Assembly: GCF_039540575.1 (NCBI RefSeq)
Contig: NZ_BAABFC010000001.1
Span: 62,001 to 126,000 of the forward strand
Length of the DNA stretch: 64,000 bases
Direction of reading: 5' to 3'
Origin: Pseudaeromonas paramecii
GTDB taxonomy: Bacteria; Pseudomonadota; Gammaproteobacteria; Enterobacterales; Aeromonadaceae
Notes under the pieces: model-generated
Databases searched by the model: none
What the model saw: only the letters and a program-made list of their open reading frames with translations
What the model was told of the DNA's origin: nothing
Translations under genes and position numbers: made by a program
Part shown: positions 8,527-16,957 of the stretch, one piece after another
How the letters are laid out: every line of letters begins with the position of its first letter
How positions within the stretch are numbered: the first letter of the stretch is position 1

Positions 8527-9903
8527 ATGCTCAAGATCTACAACTCCCTCACCCGGCAAAAAGAAGAATTTGTTCCCATCCAGCCTGGCAAGGTGGGCAT
8601 GTATGTCTGTGGCGTGACCATCTACGATCTGTGCCACATAGGCCATGGTCGAACCTTTGTGGCCTTCGATGTGGTGGCCCGCTACCTGCGCTATTTGGGG
8701 TACGACCTGACCTTCGTCCGTAACATCACGGACGTGGATGACAAGATCATCAAGCGGGCGGCCGAAAACCACGAGAGTTGCGATAGCCTGACCGAGCGGC
8801 TGATCGGCGACATGCATGCCGACTTCGATGCCCTGAACCTGGTACGGCCCGATATCGAGCCGCGGGCCACCGCCCATATCCAGGAGATCATCGATCTGGT
8901 GCAGCAGCTGCTGGACAACGGCCATGCCTATGTGGCCGCGGACGGCGATGTGCTGTTCGCCATCGACAGCTTTCCCGCGTATGGCCGCCTCTCCGGCCAG
9001 GATCTGGAGCAGCTGCAGGCCGGCGCCCGGGTCAGTGTGGACGAGGCCAAGCGCAACCCCATGGACTTCGTGCTGTGGAAGATGTCCAAGCCGGGCGAAC
9101 CGACCTGGGACTCTCCCTGGGGCCCGGGCCGTCCTGGCTGGCACATAGAGTGCTCCGCCATGAACTCCAAGCACCTGGGGGCCCATTTTGACATTCATGG
9201 CGGCGGCTCTGATCTCATGTTCCCGCATCATGAGAACGAGGTGGCCCAAAGCTGCTGCGCCCACCACACCCCCTACGTCAACACCTGGATGCACTCGGGC
9301 ATGGTGATGGTGGACCGGGAGAAGATGTCCAAGTCCCTGGGCAACTTCTTCACCATCCGGGATGTGCTGAAGGTCTACGACCCAGAGACGGTGCGCTACT
9401 TCCTGATGTCCGGCCACTATCGCAGCCAGCTCAACTACTCCGATGAAAACCTCAACCAGGCAAGAGCTGGCCTGGAGCGGCTCTACACCGCATTGCGGGG
9501 ACTGCCTCAGGTGTCGCCAGCCGGGGGGGAGGCGTTGGTCGAGCGCTTCGAGGCGGCGATGAATGACGACTTCAACACTCCGGAAGCCTATTCGGTGCTG
9601 TTCGACCTGGCGCGTGAGGTCAACCGCCTGAAGACGGTGGACGAGTCGGCCGCTGCGGGCCTGGCGTCGCGGCTGCGGGCCCTGGGGGCCGTGCTGGGGA
9701 TACTGCAGCAGGATCCCGAGCGCTTCTTCCAGTCCGGTGAGGACGATGACGAGGTGGCGCAGATCGAGGCCCTGATCAAGGCGCGCAACGATGCGCGTGC
9801 CGCCAAGGACTGGCCGGCCGCCGATGCGGCGCGCAATGCCCTCACCGCCATGGGCATAGTGCTGGAAGACGGCCCCGCCGGCACCAGTTGGCGTCGTAAG
9901 TAA
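8527..9903 (+). CDS. cysS: Cysteinyl-tRNA synthetase
   Basis: CysS charges tRNA-Cys. The 458-residue product has the class I HIGH motif (CHIGHGRT, about residue 35), the zinc-binding Cys in YVCGVTIYD and the HHENEVAQSC segment, and KMSKS (EKMSKSLGN, near residue 268). The ATG at 8527 starts the conserved MLKIYNSLTRQKEEF; the upstream in-frame ATG at 8503 would add eight residues without a ribosome site. A strong terminator follows. It is probably a single-gene unit. Confidence 0.98.
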   Translation: MLKIYNSLTRQKEEFVPIQPGKVGMYVCGVTIYDLCHIGHGRTFVAFDVVARYLRYLGYDLTFVRNITDVDDKIIKRAAENHESCDSLTERLIGDMHADFDALNLVRPDIEPRATAHIQEIIDLVQQLLDNGHAYVAADGDVLFAIDSFPAYGRLSGQDLEQLQAGARVSVDEAKRNPMDFVLWKMSKPGEPTWDSPWGPGRPGWHIECSAMNSKHLGAHFDIHGGGSDLMFPHHENEVAQSCCAHHTPYVNTWMHSGMVMVDREKMSKSLGNFFTIRDVLKVYDPETVRYFLMSGHYRSQLNYSDENLNQARAGLERLYTALRGLPQVSPAGGEALVERFEAAMNDDFNTPEAYSVLFDLAREVNRLKTVDESAAAGLASRLRALGAVLGILQQDPERFFQSGEDDDEVAQIEALIKARNDARAAKDWPAADAARNALTAMGIVLEDGPAGTSWRRK

Positions 9904-9916
9904 GCAGGATCTGTCC

Positions 9917-9944
9917 AAGCCCCGCCTCGGCGGGGCTTTTTCTT
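9917..9944 (+). terminator. Rho-independent terminator of cysS
   Basis: A 9-bp GC-rich stem (AGCCCCGCC with GGCGGGGCT, 2-nt gap that would open into a small loop) is followed by a T-rich run at 9937-9942, 13 nt after the cysS stop. Confidence 0.9.
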
Positions 9945-10025
9945 CTGTGCGTCTGGCTTTCGGTTCGCGATCCCGCATAGCCACCTACACTCAACTCCAT
10001 GGCCGTGTGTGATGGAGAGGCGCAG

Positions 10026-10790
10026 GTGAAGCAGATCATACTGGTGTTGGCGTGCCTGGTGAGCTGTGCTGCGAGGGCGCTGCCGCCGCTGGATTACCTA
10101 ACCGAAGATGCCTATCCCTACAACTATCCGCAGGCCAATGGCGAACCCGGTGGCCTGGCTGTCTCCCTGCTTCATTTAACCTGGCAGGCACTTGGGCAGC
10201 GTCCCACACCCATCCGGCTGGTGCCCTGGCCCAGAGGCTATTACCTGTTGACCCAGAAGCCGGATGTGGTGTTGTTTTCCACCACCCGAACTCCCAACCG
10301 GGAACCTCTGTTCCAGTGGGTCTGTCCCATTGCCACCCTGCGGGTGGTGCTGGTGGGGCGGCGGGAGGATGGTGGCCGGTTGGCGAGCCTGGATGAGGCG
10401 CGCACGGCGCGGATCGGTGCCCAGCGCTCGGATGTGGGGGAGCAGATGCTGCTCAATCACAGCTTTGACGACAGGTTGCTGATGCCGGCCAACAGCTACC
10501 AGCAATTGGCGCGCCAGTTGCAGTCGGGGCGGGTACGTTACATCGCCGGCACAGACACCATACTGGCCAAGGCCTTTGCCGATCTGGGGGCCGAGCCTGG
10601 TGCCTTTGTCATCAAGTGGGTCATCGATGAGCTGCCCCTGTGCTATGCCTTCAACGCCAATCAGGATCCGGCGGTGGTGGCGGAGTTTGCCCGTGGCTTT
10701 GCCCAGGTACTGGCCTCTCCAGCCTATGACCAGCTGCGGCGAACGTTTGAGGCGGATCAATTGCGCTATCCGGCCTTGCTGTTTCCATAA
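10026..10790 (+). CDS. Periplasmic solute-binding protein family 3 (SBP_bac_3-like)
   Basis: Probably an exported binding protein of the amino-acid/extracellular-solute type. With a GTG start at 10026, preceded by GAGAGG, the product is 254 residues and begins with a signal peptide (VKQIILVLACLVSCAARA, cleavage after ALP or nearby). The mature part has the bilobed family pattern, including PWPRGYYLLTQKPDVVLFST and a lysine/arginine-poor second lobe. An upstream ATG at 9999 would bury the signal peptide behind nine residues. No ABC permease or ATPase is adjacent, so it may serve in sensing or be an orphan. It precedes the accessory operon by 74 nt and could be its sensory input, which is speculation. 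Confidence 0.75.
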   Translation: MKQIILVLACLVSCAARALPPLDYLTEDAYPYNYPQANGEPGGLAVSLLHLTWQALGQRPTPIRLVPWPRGYYLLTQKPDVVLFSTTRTPNREPLFQWVCPIATLRVVLVGRREDGGRLASLDEARTARIGAQRSDVGEQMLLNHSFDDRLLMPANSYQQLARQLQSGRVRYIAGTDTILAKAFADLGAEPGAFVIKWVIDELPLCYAFNANQDPAVVAEFARGFAQVLASPAYDQLRRTFEADQLRYPALLFP

Positions 10791-10864
10791 GTTAAGCTGT
10801 CTCTTAAGTTCATCTTAATCTTGGCGGTCTAGCCTGAGGACATGGTGATTATCCGGAGTCCTTT

Positions 10865-11521
10865 ATGGAGCCTGCACTGCACTTTGCCCCGCCTACTGCC
10901 CAGCAACTGGCCCAGCTGCACTTTTCGCTGCATCGGCCGGATGCGGAGCTGACCCAGTTTGTTGCCGAACGTTTTAGCGCCGTGCATGGCGCCCGGGTGG
11001 GAGCCCTGATGCCATGGCAAGCGGTGTTACGCCGTGCCGACGGCCCACTGCTGGCCAGTGTCGGCCTGCGGCTGGCCGGTCACGAGCCGCTGTTTTTGGA
11101 ACAATACCTGGACTATCCCATCGAGCAGCAGCTGGCCGCCCAACTGCAGCAGCCGGTAGATCGTGCCGCCATCTTGGAGCTGGGCAACCTGGCCTCCCGT
11201 GGCGGCATGGCCCGCCTGCTGATCCTCATCATGGTGACGTACCTCAACCAGCAACAGTTTCGCTATGTCACCTTCACCGCCACCCAACAGGTGCAAGGGC
11301 TGTTTAATCAGCTGGGGCTCTTGCCCATCACCCTGGCGCCGGCTCAGGCGCAGCGTGTTGAAGAACCGGCCAGCTGGGGGCGCTATTACGAGAGCAACCC
11401 TCGGGTGCTGGCGGGCAGCATAGCCCAGGGCTGGCAGCGGCTGCAGACCTCGACCTTTGCCCCCCTGTTGGCGGGCTTGCCCGCTTGCGGACTGGATCTG
11501 GCACGAGAGGCTAGCCTATGA
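10865..11521 (+). CDS. Thermostable hemolysin family protein (delta-VPH-like)
   Basis: The 218-residue product resembles the family named after Vibrio thermostable hemolysin. Conserved-looking blocks are EQYLDYPIEQQLA near residue 80, LELGNLASRGGMARLL near 107 and FRYVTFTATQQVQGLFNQLG near 136. There is no signal peptide or membrane segment, which fits poorly with a secreted toxin. The order of blocks (a strand with E-x-GN-x-A, a long helix, then a strand and helix) recalls GNAT-like acyltransferases such as LuxI or FeeM; this is my inference. It overlaps the following ligase gene in an ATGA junction and is first in a run of coupled genes. Confidence 0.8.
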   Translation: MEPALHFAPPTAQQLAQLHFSLHRPDAELTQFVAERFSAVHGARVGALMPWQAVLRRADGPLLASVGLRLAGHEPLFLEQYLDYPIEQQLAAQLQQPVDRAAILELGNLASRGGMARLLILIMVTYLNQQQFRYVTFTATQQVQGLFNQLGLLPITLAPAQAQRVEEPASWGRYYESNPRVLAGSIAQGWQRLQTSTFAPLLAGLPACGLDLAREASL

Positions 11522-12981
11522 AGGGCTTATGGCAGCAACTGGCCAACTGGGCCCAGACGCGACCCAGCGCGACGGCCCTCGTCAGTCCGGCGGGCCAGCT
11601 GGACTTTGCCGGCCTCTGGCAGGCCATCGAGGCCGGTGCCGAGCGTTGCCGAGCCCTGGCCGTGGCGGGACGGCCCCTGGCATTGGCGGGCGACAACAGT
11701 GTCGGCTGGGTGTTGGCAGATCTGGCCTGTGCCCGTGCTCAGGTGCCCTGTGTCCCCATACCGCCGTTTTTCAGCCCATTGCAGCGGGAACACCTGTTGC
11801 GGGACAGCGGCGCCAGCGGTCTGCTGGTGGCCGAGACCCTTACCTGGCAGCACCAGCCATTGCCCTCAACCCCCATGCCCAGTCTGCCGGCGGGCAGCCT
11901 CAAGGTGACCTACACCTCGGGCACCACGGGCACCCCCAAGGGCATCTGCCTGGGGGCGGAACAGCAGCTGGCCACCACTCAAGCCCTGGCCCAGCGGCTG
12001 GGGCAGGTTTCAGGACGACGTCACCTGTGCACCATGCCGTTGGCGGTGCTCTTGGAGAACCTGGCTGGGGTGTATCTGCCGCTCTACCTTGGCCGGCAGG
12101 TACAACTGCAGTCCTTAGCCTCTCTGGGGTTAGGGGATCTGGCGCGGCCGGACCCCCATGCTTTCGTCACCGCGTTGGCGCAGTCCGGGGCCGATAGCCT
12201 CATCCTGTTGCCGGCCACCCTGAGTTGGCTGGTGGCCGGGGTCGAGCAACAGCCAGAATTGGCTAAGCCCTGGTCCATGCTGGCGGTGGGGGGCGGCAAG
12301 AGTAGCGTGCCCTTGCTCCAGCGTGCCCGAGCCCTGGGGCTGCCGGTCTGTGAAGGTTATGGCCTGTCGGAGGTGGCGTCTGTGGTGGCCCTGGATGATC
12401 CCGCGGCCCCCGTGGCCGGCACCGTTGGTCAGCCCCTGCCACATCTGGCGGTGAAGATAGCCGAAGACGGTGAAATCTGGCTGGGTGGCAATGGCCATTT
12501 GGGCATCCTGGGCGTGCCGGACTCGGCCGCACCACACTGGCAGGCCACCGGCGATCTGGGGCAGTGGGATGATACGGGCCGACTACTGGTGCTGGGGCGC
12601 AAGAAGTCCACCCTGGTGACAAGCCTTGGCCGCAACGTGAGCCCGGAATGGCTGGAGGCCGAGCTGTGCGCCATCCCCGGCGTCCTGCAAGCCTGGGTGT
12701 ATGGCGATGAGGTCATGGGGATCCAGGCCCTGCTGTTTGCCCCTCATTGGGCGGCCAATCCTGCCGGTCTGGCAGTGCAGATCCAGCACTGTATGGCCCG
12801 CCTGCCGGCTTACGCCCGCCTGCAAGGCTGGCAGCGGACCGACACCCCCTTTAGTGCGGCTCAGGGCGAGCTGACCAGCAACGGTCGGTTGCGTCGCGAC
12901 ACCCTGTATCTCACCCGTTTGAATCACAACCGCCAGGGCGCCGCAGCGGTGGCGTGCCAAGGCGACAAGGAGACTGCATGA
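11518..12981 (+). CDS. AMP-forming acyl ligase (ANL superfamily), short
   Basis: ANL enzymes activate carboxylic acids as acyl adenylates and usually pass them to CoA or a carrier. The 487-residue product shows the P-loop TYTSGTTGTPKG near residue 137, a YGLSEVA motif near 280, and the hinge region GRKKSTLVTSLGRNVSPEWLE near 360. The C-terminal A10 region reads ELTSNGRLRRDTL, with Arg where the adenylation Lys normally stands. It is shorter than typical fatty acyl-CoA ligases (about 550-600), mainly at the N terminus. ATGA overlaps with both neighbours indicate an operon. The acyl substrate is unknown. Confidence 0.88.
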   Translation: MKGLWQQLANWAQTRPSATALVSPAGQLDFAGLWQAIEAGAERCRALAVAGRPLALAGDNSVGWVLADLACARAQVPCVPIPPFFSPLQREHLLRDSGASGLLVAETLTWQHQPLPSTPMPSLPAGSLKVTYTSGTTGTPKGICLGAEQQLATTQALAQRLGQVSGRRHLCTMPLAVLLENLAGVYLPLYLGRQVQLQSLASLGLGDLARPDPHAFVTALAQSGADSLILLPATLSWLVAGVEQQPELAKPWSMLAVGGGKSSVPLLQRARALGLPVCEGYGLSEVASVVALDDPAAPVAGTVGQPLPHLAVKIAEDGEIWLGGNGHLGILGVPDSAAPHWQATGDLGQWDDTGRLLVLGRKKSTLVTSLGRNVSPEWLEAELCAIPGVLQAWVYGDEVMGIQALLFAPHWAANPAGLAVQIQHCMARLPAYARLQGWQRTDTPFSAAQGELTSNGRLRRDTLYLTRLNHNRQGAAAVACQGDKETA

Positions 12982-13646
12982 GTTTTTATGCCCAACTGGT
13001 TAACGATACCCGGGCCGAGCGCGAGTACCTGCTCAGTGCGCCGGCCATCCTGGCCTGTCAGCGGGGGGAGATCACCCTGCCACGTTATCTGGCTTTCTTG
13101 ACTCAGGCCTATTACCACGTGCGCCATACGGTGCCCTTGCTGATGGCCTGCGGCAGCCGGCTGGACGAGCAGCATCGCTGGCTGTTCGATGCCATCACCG
13201 AATACATCGAAGAGGAGCGGGGCCATGACCGCTGGATCCTGAGTGATATCCAGCAGGCCGGTGGCGATGCGGCCGCCGTGGAGGCGGGCCAGCCGGCCCT
13301 GGCCACCGAGTTGATGGTCAGCTATGCCTGGGACAGCATCCAACGAGGCAACCCGGTGGCCTTCTTCGGCATGGTGCTGGTGCTGGAGGGGACCAGTGTC
13401 AACCTGGCCACCCCCATGGGGCAGCTTATTCAGCGCACCTTGGGCTTGCCGGATACGGCCATGAGTTACCTCTACTCTCACGGCAGTCTGGATCAGGAGC
13501 ATATTCGTTTCTTCGAGTCCTTGATGGACCGGCTGGACTCGCCAGCGGATCAGGCGGCGGTGACTCACATGGCCAAGGTGATGTATCGCCTGTATGGCGA
13601 TGTGTTTCGCGCCCTGCCCATGGAGGCGCATCAAGATGCAGCCTGA
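12978..13646 (+). CDS. Heme-oxygenase-like diiron protein (iron-containing redox enzyme family)
   Basis: This 222-residue, all-helical protein belongs by motif to the TenA/heme-oxygenase-like fold used by diiron oxygenases such as UndA, CADD and SznF. Candidate metal ligands are all present: E80-x2-H83 in YIEEERGHDRW, E137 in VLVLEG, and H168-x3-D172-x2-H175 in SHGSLDQEHIRFF. A true TenA thiaminase Cys is not seen. The ATG at 12978 overlaps the ligase stop (ATGA). Context with an acyl-activating enzyme and a dehydrogenase suggests oxidation of an acyl or amino substrate, but the reaction cannot be read from sequence. Confidence 0.85.
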   Translation: MSFYAQLVNDTRAEREYLLSAPAILACQRGEITLPRYLAFLTQAYYHVRHTVPLLMACGSRLDEQHRWLFDAITEYIEEERGHDRWILSDIQQAGGDAAAVEAGQPALATELMVSYAWDSIQRGNPVAFFGMVLVLEGTSVNLATPMGQLIQRTLGLPDTAMSYLYSHGSLDQEHIRFFESLMDRLDSPADQAAVTHMAKVMYRLYGDVFRALPMEAHQDAA

Positions 13647-14469
13647 TGGTCAAACCTGGGCTCTGGTGACCGGCGCCAGCGGTGGCATAGGACGCGCCAT
13701 CTGTGACCGCCTGCTGGCGGACGGGTGGCCTCTGTTGATGGTTGCGCGCCGTCACGTCCCCCTGGCGGCGTTGGAAGGGGAGTTACGAGCGCGTTATCCC
13801 AATTGCCAGTTGGCGAGCCTGGCCCTGGATTTGGCGCAGGAGGCGTCAGTCAGCATCTTGGCCGACTGGTGCCAGGTGCGGGATCTGCGTCTGGGCTTGC
13901 TGGTCAATGGCGCCGGGGTACAGGCATTTGCCCCTCTGCAACAACAGACCGATGCACAAATCCAGGCACAGCTGCAGCTGAATCTGCTGGCACCCATACG
14001 GCTGACCCGTGCCCTGTTGCCCTTCATGGACGGCCGCAGTCAGGTGGTGAACCTGGGCTCCACCTTCGGTGATATCGGCTATCCGGGTTTTAGCGTCTAC
14101 TGCGCCACCAAGGCCGGCTTACATCAGTTCAGTCAGGCCCTGGGGCGCGAATTGGGCGCTGAGGGTCCCCGGATCTGCCTGCTGGCCCCCAGGGCCACCG
14201 ACACCGAGCTCAATGCCGGCGGGGTAGCTGCCCTCAACCGAGCCATGGGCAATGGAGTGGACAGTCCGCAGCAGGTGGCCGCCGCCCTGATGGCCCTGCT
14301 CAAGGGTAGGCGCCGCCGGTATCTGGGGGGCGCGGAGCGGCTCTACGTGTTGCTCAATCGTCTGTTCCCAGGACTGCTGGATCGGGTGCTGGGGTCGCAG
14401 CGAGAAAAAATTCTGCAGTTTTGCCGAGAGGAGCACCCCGCGGCCACACCCAAGGAGAAACAAGCATGA
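13636..14469 (+). CDS. Short-chain dehydrogenase/reductase
   Basis: Classical SDR of 277 residues, probably NAD(P)H-dependent. Visible motifs: cofactor-binding TGASGGIG near residue 13, VNGAG near 90, catalytic Ser in NLGSTFGDIG, and Y-x3-K in YCATKAG near 155. The start at 13636 (MQPDGQTWALVTGA) has GGAGG about 10 nt upstream and overlaps the preceding gene by 11 nt; the longer frame from 13594 lies inside that gene. The end overlaps the next gene as ATGA. It likely reduces a carbonyl intermediate or oxidises an alcohol in the same pathway as the ligase and diiron protein. Confidence 0.9.
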   Translation: MQPDGQTWALVTGASGGIGRAICDRLLADGWPLLMVARRHVPLAALEGELRARYPNCQLASLALDLAQEASVSILADWCQVRDLRLGLLVNGAGVQAFAPLQQQTDAQIQAQLQLNLLAPIRLTRALLPFMDGRSQVVNLGSTFGDIGYPGFSVYCATKAGLHQFSQALGRELGAEGPRICLLAPRATDTELNAGGVAALNRAMGNGVDSPQQVAAALMALLKGRRRRYLGGAERLYVLLNRLFPGLLDRVLGSQREKILQFCREEHPAATPKEKQA

Positions 14470-15104
14470 CACAATTGCGTTTTAGCCTGCGATTGCTGAG
14501 TCTGGCCGGCCTCTTGTTCGGCGCCTTCGCCTGGGCGGGGGAGTCCGATTATCAGTCCTTTGCCGCACGCTGGGCCCAGGCCAACTATCAGCAAAGCGGC
14601 GATGCCAAAGAAGCCGCCCTGGCCCAGCTCAGTGAGGAGGTGCGGGCGGCCAGTGCCGCCGCGCCGCAGGATCTGGCGCTCAAGACCTGGGCTGGCATCA
14701 TCATAGGTAGCTACGCCGGGGCCAAGGGTGGGTTGGGTGCCCTTGGGCTGGCCAAGGAGGCCAAGGCAGACTATGAGGCGGTGATAGCACAGGATCCGTC
14801 CACCCTGCAGGGCTCGGCGCTGACCTCTCTGGGAGTGCTCTACTACAAGGTGCCGGGCTGGCCGCTGGGCTTTGGCGATGACAAGTTGGCGGCAAAGATG
14901 CTGATGGAAGGGCTCAAGTACAACCCCCACGGCATCGATAGCAACTATTTCTATGCCGATTACCTGGCCAGCCAGGGGCAAAAGCCCCAGGCCATGGCCT
15001 TCTTGGCCAAGGCGCTCAAGGCCCAGCCCAGGCCAGGGCGCGAGGTGGCTGATGCCGGTCGCCGACAGGAAATCCAGGCGTTACAACAACGTCTGCAGCA
15101 GTGA
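14466..15104 (+). CDS. Exported TPR-like repeat protein
   Basis: The 212-residue product starts with a signal peptide (about residues 1-24, ending FAWAG) and has no lipobox Cys. The rest is helical with TPR-like pairs: LALKTWAGIIIGSYAGAKGG, DYEAVIAQDPSTLQGSALTS, and MEGLKYNPHGIDSNYFYADY. Similar small periplasmic repeat proteins are often found beside thermostable hemolysin genes and a two-component system, as I recall from Vibrio and Shewanella. It overlaps the dehydrogenase gene (ATGA) and is followed, after 39 nt, by the response regulator. It may scaffold or sense in the periplasm. Confidence 0.8.
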   Translation: MTQLRFSLRLLSLAGLLFGAFAWAGESDYQSFAARWAQANYQQSGDAKEAALAQLSEEVRAASAAAPQDLALKTWAGIIIGSYAGAKGGLGALGLAKEAKADYEAVIAQDPSTLQGSALTSLGVLYYKVPGWPLGFGDDKLAAKMLMEGLKYNPHGIDSNYFYADYLASQGQKPQAMAFLAKALKAQPRPGREVADAGRRQEIQALQQRLQQ

Positions 15105-15143
15105 TAGGATGCCCGCAGTGGATAAGAAGAAGGATCTGACTGG

Positions 15144-15812
15144 ATGAAAATCCTGGTGGTGGAAGACGATGACCTGCTGCGGCAAGGGGTGCAGAAGGCC
15201 CTGCAGCTGGAGCAATACAGCTGTGATGCGGTGGCCAGCCTGGCCCAGGCAGAAGCCCATGTCGCCGTGACCCAGTATGGGTTGGTGGTGCTGGATCTGG
15301 GATTACCGGATGGTGATGGACTCTCCCTGCTCAAGCGTTGGCGCCGTCAGGGGCTGCGGGTGCCCGTGCTGATCCTCACCGCCCGGGATACGCTGGATGA
15401 GAAGATCCAGGGGCTGGATCTGGGAGCCGACGATTACATGGTCAAGCCCTTCGCCCTGGCGGAGTTGCAGGCGCGGGTTCGTGCCTTGCTGCGGCGAGAT
15501 CATGGGCAGGCCAGCAACCGGCTGGAGTGTGGCCTTCTGTGTCTGGAGCTCGACGACAAGCTGGTGACCCTGGCGGGGGAACCCATCCTATTGACACGTC
15601 GGGAGTTTGCCCTGCTGCGGCGTCTGGCGCTGGCCGCCGGCAAGACGGTGAACCGGGAGCGGCTTCAAGAAGATCTCTATGACTGGCAGGACGAGATTGG
15701 CTCCAACACCCTGGAGGTGCACATTCACCACCTGAGGCGCAAGCTGGGGGCGGGCTGGATCAGCACGGTGCGCGGAGAGGGCTATCGCCTGGAGAAGGAG
15801 CCCACCTCATGA
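15144..15812 (+). CDS. OmpR-family response regulator (QseB/PmrA-like)
   Basis: The 222-residue product has an N-terminal receiver domain with the acidic pocket EDD (residues 7-9), phosphoacceptor D51 in VVLDLGLPDGDG, T79 region LILTARD and K101 in VKPF, then a winged-helix DNA-binding domain (about 125-220) with LTRREFALLRRLA and HIHHLRRKLG. It resembles QseB, PmrA and the Vibrio CarR group. The stop overlaps the sensor kinase ATG (ATGA). Because it follows a coupled biosynthetic-looking operon on the same strand, that operon is the first candidate target. Confidence 0.95.
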   Translation: MKILVVEDDDLLRQGVQKALQLEQYSCDAVASLAQAEAHVAVTQYGLVVLDLGLPDGDGLSLLKRWRRQGLRVPVLILTARDTLDEKIQGLDLGADDYMVKPFALAELQARVRALLRRDHGQASNRLECGLLCLELDDKLVTLAGEPILLTRREFALLRRLALAAGKTVNRERLQEDLYDWQDEIGSNTLEVHIHHLRRKLGAGWISTVRGEGYRLEKEPTS

Positions 15813-16882
15813 TGGCCCCTTGGCGTACCCTGCGGGGCCGGCTGATCACACTGCTGGCCCTGATTTTTTTTATTGGCCAGACCATCCTGGTGCTGCGGGT
15901 CTGGCACGAAACCCAGGAGCAGGTCTACATCCTCGCCAAGGCGGCGCAGGATCAGCAGATGACGGATGCGGAATTGGCCAAGGAATCCGGTGAGGCCATG
16001 GAGGCGCTGTTGCTGACCTCGGCCGGGCAAAGCGCCTTGATGCTGCTGCTGGCCTATGTGGGCATCAGCTGGCTGGTGGCGCCCCTTAAGCGTCTCTGCC
16101 AACAGCTGGCCACCCGGGATCCGGGTAATCTGCAGCCCATCAGGCTTACCGGGCATACCGAAGAGTTACAGGCGGTGACACTGGTCATCAATGAGCTGTT
16201 TGCCAAGTTATCGCTCGCCTTGCAACGGGAGCGCCAGTTTACTGCCGATGTGGCGCATGAACTCAGGACGCCCCTGGCGGGGATCAAGCTCAACCTGGAG
16301 CTGATGGAGAATGAGGGAGTACCCGGAGTCACCCCCCTTATCGCCCGTTTGGATGAGCTGCACCGCAGCGTGGCGCAGCTGCTGCAGATGGCGCGGCTGG
16401 AGCCAAAGTTCGTCATGGGGTTGCAGGAGCAGCTGGAGCTCGTCAGCCGTGTTATCCACCCGATGCAGCCCGAACTGGAGCGGCTGGCGGCGGAGGCACA
16501 GATGGAGATCCAGTGGCAGTTGCAGCCTTGCTGGGTCAAGGGGGAAGGGGATCTGTTGCGTCATCTGCTGCGCAATCTGGTGGAGAATGCGGCGCGCTAT
16601 GCCCAGGGCAGCCGGCATATCCATATCAGCCTGACCTGTGAGGGGACGCAGAGCTGGTTACGGGTGGCCGACGACGGGCCCGGGGTGCCGGAGGCCGAGT
16701 TGTCCCGGTTGACCGATGCCTTCCGCCGCCTGGATAGGCGCGGCAGTGGCGTTGGCCTGGGACTCAACCTAGTGGCACGCATCTGCCAATTGCACGGTGC
16801 CAGCCTGCAGTTTAGCAACCGGCCGGAAGGGGGATTGCTGGTGGCAGTGGGATTGCCAGCCTTACCGCCGCAGACCAAGTAG
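15809..16882 (+). CDS. Membrane sensor histidine kinase
   Basis: The 357-residue kinase partner of the preceding regulator. Membrane segments lie at about residues 11-31 and 74-92, enclosing a short periplasmic loop of roughly 40 residues, too small for a large ligand domain. H150 in FTADVAHELRTPL is the phosphoacceptor; N-box LLRNLVENAARYA, G1 VADDGPGVP and G2 GSGVGLGLNLV follow. The small loop suggests sensing in or near the membrane, or through a partner such as the exported repeat protein. A bidirectional terminator follows. Confidence 0.95.
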   Translation: MMAPWRTLRGRLITLLALIFFIGQTILVLRVWHETQEQVYILAKAAQDQQMTDAELAKESGEAMEALLLTSAGQSALMLLLAYVGISWLVAPLKRLCQQLATRDPGNLQPIRLTGHTEELQAVTLVINELFAKLSLALQRERQFTADVAHELRTPLAGIKLNLELMENEGVPGVTPLIARLDELHRSVAQLLQMARLEPKFVMGLQEQLELVSRVIHPMQPELERLAAEAQMEIQWQLQPCWVKGEGDLLRHLLRNLVENAARYAQGSRHIHISLTCEGTQSWLRVADDGPGVPEAELSRLTDAFRRLDRRGSGVGLGLNLVARICQLHGASLQFSNRPEGGLLVAVGLPALPPQTK

Positions 16883-16910
16883 GGGTAGGGTTCTAAATAC
16901 AGAATTGCAT

Positions 16911-16937
16911 AAAAAAGGGGCCATCAGGCCCCTTTTG
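16911..16937. terminator. Bidirectional terminator between kinase gene and folD
   Basis: A 10-bp stem, AAAAGGGGCC with GGCCCCTTTT around a 4-nt loop, has A and T flanks on both sides. It lies between two convergent genes and can serve both. Confidence 0.88.
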
Positions 16938-16957
16938 TCGTTCCTGAGGCCAGCCGA

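Noticed and set aside
12978..13646. TenA thiaminase or UndA 1-alkene synthase
   Set aside because: The fold is shared, but the TenA active-site Cys is not seen and the neighbours do not match thiamine genes; UndA identity cannot be claimed from ligands alone.
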